Shown here in pieces: positions 17,740-25,358 of a stretch of 64,000 nucleotides of DNA. This DNA comes from Mucilaginibacter sp. L196 (GTDB lineage Bacteria > Bacteroidota > Bacteroidia > Sphingobacteriales > Sphingobacteriaceae). A program made the translations under genes and the position numbers. Position 1 is the first letter of the stretch. Each line of letters begins with the position of its first letter. The notes beneath the pieces were generated by a model that was given only the letters and a program-made list of their open reading frames with translations, was not told where the DNA came from and searched no databases. Where the stretch lies: positions 1,150,575 through 1,214,574 of the forward strand of contig NZ_LMUO01000015.1 of assembly GCF_009765905.1 (NCBI RefSeq), written 5' to 3'.

Positions 17740-18966
17740 ATGAAGAAACTCTTACTATTAGTGTTCGCACTGATGCCTGTCATTTCGTTTGCACAGGGTT
17801 TCCAGGTAAACCTGGAAGGTGAAAAGCAAATAGGTATGGGCCATACAGGCACCGGACTTGTCCAGGATGGAGCATCTGTATTTTTCAACCCCGGAGCGGT
17901 TGCCATGCTACCGGAAAATTACGTGCAGGGTGGCATAAGTCCTTTATTGTTTAAATCGACTTTTAACCCACAAGGTACCAACGTGCAGGATCATACCGCA
18001 AATAAAATTGCAACCCCTTTTACCTTTTATGCTGCATGGGGGCCCAAAGATTCGTTTTGGAAACTTGGATTAGGCGTTTACACACCATTTGGGGGCTTAA
18101 CCGACTGGGGTGATAGTTGGCAAGGTAAGTATGTACTGGAGAGCTTAAACCTTAAAGCTATTTATATACAACCAACCTTAAGTATAAAACTAGCCGACTT
18201 TTTAAGTGTAGGCGGTGGTTTTGTATATAACAGAGGTAGCGTTGATTTAACACAGGCAATACCGTTAACAAATTCTGCAGGGCAGGATGGACAAGCGGAG
18301 CTTAAAGGTACCGGTAAAGGTTATGGCTGGAATGCTGGTATATATATAGTAACCGAGGTTGGTGTAACTGTGGGCATAACACACCGTTCAGAAGTAAACA
18401 CTACTATTAACAATGGTAATGCTGTATTTACTGTACCGTCATCGTTACAGGCACAATTCCCTCAGCCCAATACATTTTCATCAAGCATACCATTGCCGGC
18501 TACTACTTCAATAGGTTTTGGATTTTATCCTAATAAACAATGGACCTTAGCATTTGATGCCAACGCCATCAGTTGGGATGTGTATAAAGTATTAGCCTTT
18601 AATTATGGTTCAACAACCGCAGCTGGCTTACAAAACACAGTAGAGCAACGAGACTATAAAGATGCGTTTAGCTTAAGAGCTGGTGCGCAATATAAAACCA
18701 ACAAAAATTTAGCCATACGTTTTGGTGGCGGCTACGCGACTACCGCGGTTGAAGATGGTTTTGTATCGCCGGAGGCACCTGATGCTAACCGTGCATTTGT
18801 AACGGGTGGCTTAGGTTATACATTTTCTCATCATTTAGATCTTGATCTTTCATTTGAATACGAACATGTTATGTCTCGCGATCAAACCAACATACAAACC
18901 CAGTTAGCGGGCACTTTTGAAACTAACGTTTATATCCCTGGTATATCACTGGCTTATCACTGGTAA
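17740..18966 (+). CDS. FadL/OmpP1-family outer-membrane fatty-acid transporter
   Basis: 408 residues with a signal peptide (cleavage near ISFAQ, residue 19). The mature protein begins GFQVNLEGEKQIGMGHTGTG and DGASVFFNPGAVAMLP, the OmpP1/FadL/TodX opening that forms the plug and first strand. It ends HLDLDLSFEYEH...ISLAYHW with an aromatic terminal strand. FadL channels move long-chain fatty acids or other hydrophobic compounds across the outer membrane. Beta-oxidation operons and a regulator next to it support a fatty-acid role. It starts a two-gene operon with the GDSL lipoprotein 15 bp downstream. Confidence 0.92.
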   Translation: MKKLLLLVFALMPVISFAQGFQVNLEGEKQIGMGHTGTGLVQDGASVFFNPGAVAMLPENYVQGGISPLLFKSTFNPQGTNVQDHTANKIATPFTFYAAWGPKDSFWKLGLGVYTPFGGLTDWGDSWQGKYVLESLNLKAIYIQPTLSIKLADFLSVGGGFVYNRGSVDLTQAIPLTNSAGQDGQAELKGTGKGYGWNAGIYIVTEVGVTVGITHRSEVNTTINNGNAVFTVPSSLQAQFPQPNTFSSSIPLPATTSIGFGFYPNKQWTLAFDANAISWDVYKVLAFNYGSTTAAGLQNTVEQRDYKDAFSLRAGAQYKTNKNLAIRFGGGYATTAVEDGFVSPEAPDANRAFVTGGLGYTFSHHLDLDLSFEYEHVMSRDQTNIQTQLAGTFETNVYIPGISLAYHW

Positions 18967-18981
18967 TTAAAAAATAACAGC

Positions 18982-20292
18982 ATGAAGAACTTTAAATTAT
19001 ATATACTTTCAGGCTTGCTATTTGTAGCTGCCTGCAAACCCGAGATTCATACACCAAGCTTAAGCAGGGGTACTGCTAACTTCTCTCGCTTTATTGCCGT
19101 AGGAAATTCGCTAACTGCTGGTTATTCAAACGGAGGTTTATACCTGGATGGACAACTAAACTCCTACCCTTCAATTATGGCCAAGCAAATGGCACAAGTT
19201 GGCGGTGGAGCTTTTAATCAACCTTTATTTACTTCGGCGCAAGCTAACGGCTCAGGCTATTTAACCTTAGCCGGGTTTACTAAGACGGGAAGCCCCATAA
19301 TAGATACTGTCACTACTGATCTTGCTATAAGGAGCGAGTATAATGCACCCGGATTTGGCCCTGTAATTTTATATACTAAATATACCGGCGATATTGAAAA
19401 CTATGGTGTACCCGGAATTAAGCTTTTAAATATTACTTTCCCCCAATATGGTAACTACAATGGTTATTTTGAGCGCTTACTACCTGGTGACGGATCAACA
19501 ACAACACTAAACACGGATTATCTTGATTTTGTAACAGCAAAACCGTTTACCTTTTTTACCGATTGGTTAGGTAATAACGATGCATTAAGCTACGCGACAA
19601 CTGGTGGTGCAGGTGATGTGCTTACCGATAAAACAACATTTGCGCAGCTGTATGAAGCATCGCTTCAAGCATTAACTGCAGGTGGGGCAAAAGGTGTAGT
19701 TGCTACTATCCCTGATGTTACTTCAATACCTTATTTTAATACGGTTACTGTTGCCGCAATAAATGCACAAGTAGCCGCACTCGGTGCTAAACTTTATATT
19801 ACTGCCTTAGTATCTGGCACCACCTACGCGCCAAGGCTCGCTACAAACAGTGATTTGATTGTACTTACATTCCCAACCAGTATGTTAGGAACTCTTGTAA
19901 GCACTCCCTACGGCCCGCTGCCTTATGGTTTAACACCATATACGCCGGTTGACAATAAATATGTATTGGACGCTAACGAAGTTGCATTAACCCGCGATTA
20001 TGTGCAATCATATAACAATACTATTAAAACTCAGGCCGCTGCCAGAGGGTTAGCTGTATTTGATGCTTATACTTACTTAAATAATGTACAGTTGAATGGC
20101 TTAGAGATTGATGGTATTTCTTTATCATCTGCATACATCACAGGCGGGTTATTCTCACTGGATGGTGTTCACCTTACCCCTCGCGGTTACGCCATTATAG
20201 CCAATGAATTTATAAAAGCTATTAACACAACTTATAGTGCAAATGTTCCACTTGCTAACGTTGCAAGTTACCAGGGATTAAAATTCCCATAA
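18982..20292 (+). CDS. SGNH/GDSL hydrolase lipoprotein
   Basis: 436 residues with a lipoprotein signal peptide whose lipobox Cys is in LLFVAACKPE. The GDS-type block is FIAVGNSLTAGYS, with Ser as likely nucleophile and Asn in the usual Asp position; block III is DWLGNNDAL and the final block DGVHLTPRGYAIIANEF carries the Asp-His pair. It is probably an esterase or lipase at the outer membrane, placed to release fatty acids for the FadL partner encoded upstream (inference from the operon). Confidence 0.88.
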   Translation: MKNFKLYILSGLLFVAACKPEIHTPSLSRGTANFSRFIAVGNSLTAGYSNGGLYLDGQLNSYPSIMAKQMAQVGGGAFNQPLFTSAQANGSGYLTLAGFTKTGSPIIDTVTTDLAIRSEYNAPGFGPVILYTKYTGDIENYGVPGIKLLNITFPQYGNYNGYFERLLPGDGSTTTLNTDYLDFVTAKPFTFFTDWLGNNDALSYATTGGAGDVLTDKTTFAQLYEASLQALTAGGAKGVVATIPDVTSIPYFNTVTVAAINAQVAALGAKLYITALVSGTTYAPRLATNSDLIVLTFPTSMLGTLVSTPYGPLPYGLTPYTPVDNKYVLDANEVALTRDYVQSYNNTIKTQAAARGLAVFDAYTYLNNVQLNGLEIDGISLSSAYITGGLFSLDGVHLTPRGYAIIANEFIKAINTTYSANVPLANVASYQGLKFP

Positions 20293-20305
20293 ATAATATT
20301 TATTG

Positions 20306-20346
20306 AAAAAATAGTGCATAACAATTATGCACTATTTTTTTTATTT
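20306..20346 (+). terminator. Rho-independent terminator after the fadL-GDSL operon
   Basis: AAAAAATAGTGCATAA (20306-20321) and TTATGCACTATTTTTT (20325-20340) pair perfectly over 16 bp, and the T run continues. Confidence 0.92.
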
Positions 20347-20364
20347 TAATAAAATAAATACCAA

Positions 20365-20398
20365 TTTGGTTTTTGGTATAAAAATGCTTTATTTTTGC
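20365..20398 (+). promoter_or_regulatory. Bacteroidota-type promoter for the 38-residue ORF
   Basis: TTTGG at 20365-20369 and TATTTTTGC at 20390-20398 (matching TAnnTTTG) are separated by 20 nt. The downstream ATG is at 20420, 21 nt after the -7 element. Confidence 0.6.
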
Positions 20399-20419
20399 AT
20401 ATATAAAACTTTTTCAACC

Positions 20420-20536
20420 ATGAGCAGAGAACTAACAGAATTTTCAACACTGATTGATGAGCAATTTGAAATTGTGATTGTACACAAGATTAGCTTTGGA
20501 GAATATTTGCTAAGCTTATTCAGCTTTGCGAATTAA
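20420..20536 (+). CDS. Small protein of 38 residues, unknown
   Basis: The frame encodes MSRELTEFSTLIDEQF followed by EIVIVHKISFGEYLLSLFSFAN: an acidic N-terminal part and a hydrophobic, Phe/Leu-rich end. I do not recognise a family. Support comes from the well-formed promoter just upstream and the terminator of the previous operon, which isolate it as its own unit. It could be a small membrane-associated peptide or the leader of a longer RNA; the following 280 bp to the SDR gene contain no other gene. Confidence 0.4.
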   Translation: MSRELTEFSTLIDEQFEIVIVHKISFGEYLLSLFSFAN

Positions 20537-20815
20537 TTAAATGAGCACCTAGCCTTTTATGGAAATGTTCTGCCTATTTTTTCCCAATTCATCACAAAAG
20601 CGATTTGCTTTTTTAGTCTTCACTATAACGTTGTAGCAAATAATAAGCCTTTATTATTTGAATGCCGGCCCCGGCAATTATATTTTTGAGCAGTAGTTGA
20701 CAACTGTCAACTGATTAAAACCTAATTTACAATTGTCCGGATAATGTTAATTAAGACAATTCTTAATTTTGGTTGAAGCATCAAAATAAAACTTAAATTA
20801 TTAAACACTAAAAAA

Positions 20816-21631
20816 TTGGAAAATCAATTTTCATTAGCAGGCAAAGTAATCATTGTAACCGGTGGTACCGGAATATTAGGCGACTCATTTGTGAATGGCA
20901 TAGTTGAAGCGGGTGGTGCAGTGGGCATTTTAGGTAGAAATGCTGAAGTCGCCGAAGAACGTGCGGCCGCTATCAATAAAAACGGCGGTAAAGCGGTTGC
21001 TTTAGTTGCCGATGTTTTGGATGAAGCTGATCTTCAAAAGGCTAAAGTAAAGCTTTTAGATACTTTTGGGCGACTTGATGGCTTAGTAAACGGTGCCGGT
21101 GGCAATATGCCGGAGGGCGTACTACAAAACGAAGAGGATATTTTTAAAATGAATATCGCCGGAATGAAAAAGGTAATGGAGGTAAATACCTGGGGAACGA
21201 TAATACCTACACAAGTTTTTGGTGATGCTATTGCTAAAACAGGTAGAGGTAGTATTGTTAATATATCATCCATGAACTCTAAACGGGCTATTACTAAGGT
21301 ATTAGGATATAATATAGGCAAAGCGGCGGTAGATTGCTATAACCAATGGTTTGCTGTTGAACTGGCCAATCGATATGGTGATGCCATTCGTATGAATGCG
21401 CTTGCTCCGGGGTTTTTCCTTACTGAACAAAACCGCAACCTGCTAACCAAACCCGAAGGTGGATACACACCACGCGGCGAACTGGTGATTAACCAAACCC
21501 CTTTTAAACGCTTTGGCCACCCTGATGAGTTGATAGGCGCCTTGGTTTGGTTGTTAAGTGATGCTTCGAAATTTGTTACCGGCTCAATGATCTGTGTGGA
21601 TGGCGGATTTTCAATATTTGGTGGAGTATAA
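20816..21631 (+). CDS. SDR oxidoreductase, D-mannonate oxidoreductase-like
   Basis: 271 residues starting at a TTG (20816); no in-frame ATG fits the family's N-terminus (MENQFSLAGKVIIVTGGTGILG). Other features are LVNGAGGN, IVNISSMNSK, the catalytic YNIGK (Tyr-x3-Lys), NALAPGFFLTEQNRNLL and the terminal VDGGFSIFGGV. This set fits the D-mannonate oxidoreductase / gluconate 5-dehydrogenase-like SDR group (as in PRK08277), which reduces fructuronate to mannonate in hexuronate catabolism. No other hexuronate gene is near, so the substrate remains open. Confidence 0.8.
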   Translation: MENQFSLAGKVIIVTGGTGILGDSFVNGIVEAGGAVGILGRNAEVAEERAAAINKNGGKAVALVADVLDEADLQKAKVKLLDTFGRLDGLVNGAGGNMPEGVLQNEEDIFKMNIAGMKKVMEVNTWGTIIPTQVFGDAIAKTGRGSIVNISSMNSKRAITKVLGYNIGKAAVDCYNQWFAVELANRYGDAIRMNALAPGFFLTEQNRNLLTKPEGGYTPRGELVINQTPFKRFGHPDELIGALVWLLSDASKFVTGSMICVDGGFSIFGGV

Positions 21632-21725
21632 TCACATCTAACTTAAATATTAATGTGTTTAGCGATTGGATTCTTATCGTTATACACATTTTTTGAGGAT
21701 GTACCATAATTTGTAATTGACACAC

Positions 21726-21793
21726 TTGGTACAATTGAAACACTTTTAGCCCAAAAAACGCCCGAAAAAGCCTTAAAAAGGCGGTTTTTACTT
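21726..21793. repeat. Dispersed intergenic repeat, copy A
   Basis: This 68-bp stretch, beginning TTGGTACA and containing AAAAAGCCTTAAAAA and GCGGTT, aligns without gaps to 46170-46237. The surrounding sequence up to about 21920 shares the same style of poly-A/T words. Both copies are intergenic. No ORF is plausible. Confidence 0.75.
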
Positions 21794-21860
21794 CTCTTTT
21801 AGAGCTTTTTTTGGACAAAAAAGGCCTTATTTTAGCTAAAAAAGTGCTCATTTTAGCATA

Positions 21861-21894
21861 AAACAGACTAAAAAAGCGCTTTTTTAGTCTGTTT
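21861..21894. terminator. Perfect 34-bp palindrome, likely bidirectional terminator
   Basis: AAACAGACTAAAAAAGC (21861-21877) is followed at once by its exact reverse complement (21878-21894), with T runs on both strands. It lies between two convergent genes, so it can end transcripts from either side. Confidence 0.75.
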
Positions 21895-22021
21895 TTGACT
21901 CGTTTTTGTACCAAAATTTAGCTTTTTATACCCTATAATGCGCCCGTTTGGAACAATACCTTAAAGCCCTATTCTGTGGGAGCGAGCGGTAATTAAATTA
22001 ATTTTTCAATCGCTAAGCACG

Positions 22022-22258
22022 TTAAATATTATACGATTCTATTTGCTCGGCCACAAGGTCGAGCAATTCTTCTTCCTCCACTCCCGCATTTTTACAAATG
22101 TGCAAATGTTTGTGAGCGCCGGGTTCAAAACTGGCTACAAATAATCCATGTTTATACAGTTCAAATTTACATTGCACACCATCATGGTGCATGTAATCGC
22201 GTACCTCAAAATGATGGTTCTCGTTTTTGTAGCTTACTGATATTTCAAATAGTTCCAT
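22022..22258 (-). CDS. Conserved-looking small hypothetical protein (78 residues)
   Basis: I chose the ATG at 22258 (MELFEISVSYKNENHHFEV); eight extra residues are possible from an upstream start. The protein is acidic at its end (VEEEELLDLVAEQIESYNI) and has several His residues (HHF, MHHDG, HKHLHIC). The composition is normal for a folded soluble protein, but I recognise no family. It is divergent from the DUF3606-like/ligD operon and shares its upstream region. Confidence 0.65.
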   Translation of the reverse strand: MELFEISVSYKNENHHFEVRDYMHHDGVQCKFELYKHGLFVASFEPGAHKHLHICKNAGVEEEELLDLVAEQIESYNI

Positions 22259-22336
22259 ACCGCTGAATATTATAATATTCAAACCATATTATGGCCTTAT
22301 TGTTGTAATTATAACCAATAAATATATAAATGCAAT

Positions 22337-22507
22337 ATGGAAAATAACTACACCGCATTAAGTCTTGATAATGGCATTATCAACATGCATGAATATTACG
22401 CGATTGAGTATTGGACAAATAAGTTTGGCATCAATCGTGAGGCGTTGCAAAAAGCGGTAGATACTGTTGGCAACTCCGTTGACGAAGTAAGAAAGTATTT
22501 AAAATAA
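22337..22507 (+). CDS. DUF3606-like small protein
   Basis: 56 residues: MENNYTALSLDNGIINMHEY, then YAIEYWTNKFGINREALQKA and VDTVGNSVDEVRKYLK. The pattern of aromatic-Trp-x2-Lys-x-Gly, an acidic/Ala helix, GNSV and VRKYL matches DUF3606, small proteins of unknown function that recur in DNA-repair and stress contexts. The stop codon is five bases before the ligD start, so the two are surely cotranscribed. The gene is easily missed because of its size. Confidence 0.75.
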   Translation: MENNYTALSLDNGIINMHEYYAIEYWTNKFGINREALQKAVDTVGNSVDEVRKYLK

Positions 22508-22512
22508 CTATT

Positions 22513-25257
22513 ATGAGCCTGGTTAAATACGCCCAGAAGCGGGATTTTAAAAAAACCGCTGAACCAAAATCCGGAAGAAGCAAGGATAAAGATCATTTGA
22601 TGTTTGTTATTCAAAAGCATGATGCATCGCGTTTGCATTATGATTTCAGGCTTGAGATGGATGGTGTATTAAAAAGCTGGGCTGTACCAAAAGGCCCGTC
22701 AACCGACCCAAAAACTAAACGTTTGGCGATGATGGTTGAAGATCACCCATTCGACTATCGCAATTTTGAAGGGATTATCCCGCAAGGCCAATATGGTGGC
22801 GGCACTGTGATTGTTTGGGATGAAGGCACATACGAGCCAATTGAAGAAATAAAAGGTAAGAAAGCACAAGAAAAACATCTTTTAGCGCAACTAAAATCAG
22901 GATCGCTAAAAATAAAACTACATGGCGAGAAACTGGATGGTGAGTACGCTTTGGTTAAAACCCATGGGATGGGCGAAAATGGATGGTTGCTGATTAAACA
23001 TAATGATCAATTTGCGAGTACTGATGATATTACAAAAGAAAATCAATCTGTGCTATCCGGCAAAACCATCGAAACAATGGAAAAATCCAGCGAAAAGGTT
23101 TGGCAGCATGGTCACGAAGAGGATTTGAAAGAATCACCCAAAAGCGGTAAAAAAAAAGCCCTGGCAAAACCAGCTGAGGAAGTAGTGGGTGAAAAGTTGA
23201 CTGAGGGACAGGTGGATGCGGTTATAGATGTAGCTTCAATTATAAAGTCAGCCCCTAAAGGTAATATACCCAAAAATATCCAACCAATGAAAGCCACTTT
23301 GGTTGATGAACCGTTTGACGACCTAAACTGGGTATATGAAGTTAAATGGGATGGTTATCGTGCTATTGCTACGATCAATAAAGGCGAAGTGGAACTCATA
23401 TCACGCAACAATAAAACCTTTAACGATAAGTTTTACTCCATCCATAAGCTACTGCAGAAATGGAAGATAAATGCGGTGCTTGATGGTGAAATTTTGGTTT
23501 TAAATAATAAAGGTATATCGGATTTTGGCGCCCTGCAAAACTGGCGCAGCGAAGCTGATGGCGAGCTGATATTTTACGTGTTCGATATTTTATGGTACGA
23601 GGATAAAAACCTTATGGAACTACCGTTGATACAACGTCAAGTCATTTTAAAAGATATATTGCCTACTGACGATGACCACATCCGCCAAAGTAAAGTATTT
23701 AGTACGGGAGGTATCGACTTTTTTAATGCCGCACAACGTATCGGACTAGAGGGTATCATAGCCAAAAAAGCGGATAGTACATATACTTCGGATTTGCGCT
23801 CAAAAGAATGGCTCAAAATAAAAATACATCAACGACAAGAAGTTATTATTGCCGGTTTTACTAAAAATGCAGGTACCAGTAAATTATTCAGCGCATTGAT
23901 TTTAGCGGTTTATAATGGTGGCGAGCTCCGATATGTTGGTAAAGTAGGTACTGGGTTTAATGATAAGATGCAAAAGGAGGTGATGGAGCAATTTAAACCG
24001 CTCATTACCAATAAAAGCCCTTTTGAGGTGGAACCTGATGTAGATAAGCCATCACGCTTCCGCCCCAAAAGAATGGGAGCTAAACCTACCTGGTTAAAAC
24101 CTGAACTAGTTTGTGAAGTAGCTTATGCCGAGGTTACGAGCGATGGCGTATTTCGGCAGGCAGCATTCAAAGGCATGCGCATTGACAAGAAAGCAAAAGA
24201 CATTGTGCTAGAAGCACCACAAGAGACCAATGAAACAGTAAAGGAGGTTGAGATGGAATCAAAAATTGAGATTGAGGAAACACATGCTGATGTAGTATCG
24301 CCACCCAAGAACAAAGACCGCAAAACGCTGTTAAACCCAACCGATGAAACGCAGGTAAGAAAGATATGTGGTCACGACATTAAGTTTACACATTTAAGTA
24401 AAGTTTATTGGCCCGAAGACAATGTGACTAAGCGTGACATGTTTAACTACTACTACCAGGTGGCCGAATATATTTTGCCTTATTTAAAAGATAGGCCTAT
24501 GTCGCTTAATCGTTTCCCAAATGGTATATACGGGTCAAGCTTTTATCAAAAGGACGTAACAGGTAAAGCACCTGATTGGATCACTAAAACCTTCCCTTAT
24601 ACTACCAGCGATGGCGAGCATAAGGAGTACTTGGTTGGTTCTGATGAATCTTATTTGTTATGGATGGCATCGTTGGGCTGCATCGAGATGAACCCTTGGT
24701 TTAGTCGTGTAAAATCACCGGATAATCCGGATTATTGCGTAATTGATCTTGATCCCGATAAAAACACTTTCGATCAGGTAATAGCAGCTGCCTTAGAAGT
24801 TAAAAAAGTGTTGGATGCTATCGGGGTACCATCCTACCCTAAAACTTCCGGTTCAACAGGCATGCATATTTATATTCCGTTGGATGCTAAATACACATAT
24901 GATCAATCGCAAATGTTTGCCAAAATTGTTGTGCAGTTAGTATATAAACAAATACCAGATTATACCAGTTTAGAGCGTATGGTAGCCAACCGCAAAGGAA
25001 AAATGTATCTCGATTTTTTACAGAATCGTCCGGGTGCAACAATTGCAGGTCCGTATTCGCTTCGCCCAAAAGTTGGCGCAACGGTTTCGATGCCTTTGCT
25101 TTGGGATGAAGTAAAACCGGGTTTGACGATGAAAGATTTCACTATATTTAATTCCATAGCCAGGTTAAAGGAAACCGGTGATTTGTTTAAGGGTGTACTG
25201 GCTAAAGGTATCGACCTGGAAAAAACGATAAAGAAGGCGCAAAGCATTTTCGTATAA
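22513..25257 (+). CDS. ligD: Multidomain DNA ligase D (PE-LIG-POL)
   Basis: 914 residues. Phosphoesterase domain first (about 1-190; FVIQKHDASRLHYDFRLEMDG and PQGQYGGGTVIVWDEG). The ATP-dependent ligase domain (about 255-570) has the nucleophile Lys278 in YEVKWDGYRA, then VLDGEILVL and EGIIAKKADS. The primase-polymerase domain (about 640-910) has LNRFPNGIYGSSFYQKDV and the metal-binding VIDLDPD. This is the Pseudomonas-type order and the full toolkit of bacterial non-homologous end joining. The Ku partner is not in this window. A Lys/Glu-rich linker separates the domains. Confidence 0.96.
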   Translation: MSLVKYAQKRDFKKTAEPKSGRSKDKDHLMFVIQKHDASRLHYDFRLEMDGVLKSWAVPKGPSTDPKTKRLAMMVEDHPFDYRNFEGIIPQGQYGGGTVIVWDEGTYEPIEEIKGKKAQEKHLLAQLKSGSLKIKLHGEKLDGEYALVKTHGMGENGWLLIKHNDQFASTDDITKENQSVLSGKTIETMEKSSEKVWQHGHEEDLKESPKSGKKKALAKPAEEVVGEKLTEGQVDAVIDVASIIKSAPKGNIPKNIQPMKATLVDEPFDDLNWVYEVKWDGYRAIATINKGEVELISRNNKTFNDKFYSIHKLLQKWKINAVLDGEILVLNNKGISDFGALQNWRSEADGELIFYVFDILWYEDKNLMELPLIQRQVILKDILPTDDDHIRQSKVFSTGGIDFFNAAQRIGLEGIIAKKADSTYTSDLRSKEWLKIKIHQRQEVIIAGFTKNAGTSKLFSALILAVYNGGELRYVGKVGTGFNDKMQKEVMEQFKPLITNKSPFEVEPDVDKPSRFRPKRMGAKPTWLKPELVCEVAYAEVTSDGVFRQAAFKGMRIDKKAKDIVLEAPQETNETVKEVEMESKIEIEETHADVVSPPKNKDRKTLLNPTDETQVRKICGHDIKFTHLSKVYWPEDNVTKRDMFNYYYQVAEYILPYLKDRPMSLNRFPNGIYGSSFYQKDVTGKAPDWITKTFPYTTSDGEHKEYLVGSDESYLLWMASLGCIEMNPWFSRVKSPDNPDYCVIDLDPDKNTFDQVIAAALEVKKVLDAIGVPSYPKTSGSTGMHIYIPLDAKYTYDQSQMFAKIVVQLVYKQIPDYTSLERMVANRKGKMYLDFLQNRPGATIAGPYSLRPKVGATVSMPLLWDEVKPGLTMKDFTIFNSIARLKETGDLFKGVLAKGIDLEKTIKKAQSIFV

Positions 25258-25358
25258 TATTTCGGTTTGTAGATTTTAGTCTATCGGCAAAAAACATATA
25301 ACTAAAATTGTTGTTAATTTTTATTTGTTAACCTGCAAATATTTGATTTTTATACCTG

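Noticed and set aside
21576..21914. Minus-strand ORF of 112 codons, Lys/Phe-rich
   Set aside because: It runs through the dispersed repeat, the 34-bp palindrome and the end of the SDR gene; its composition reflects A/T-rich repeat words.
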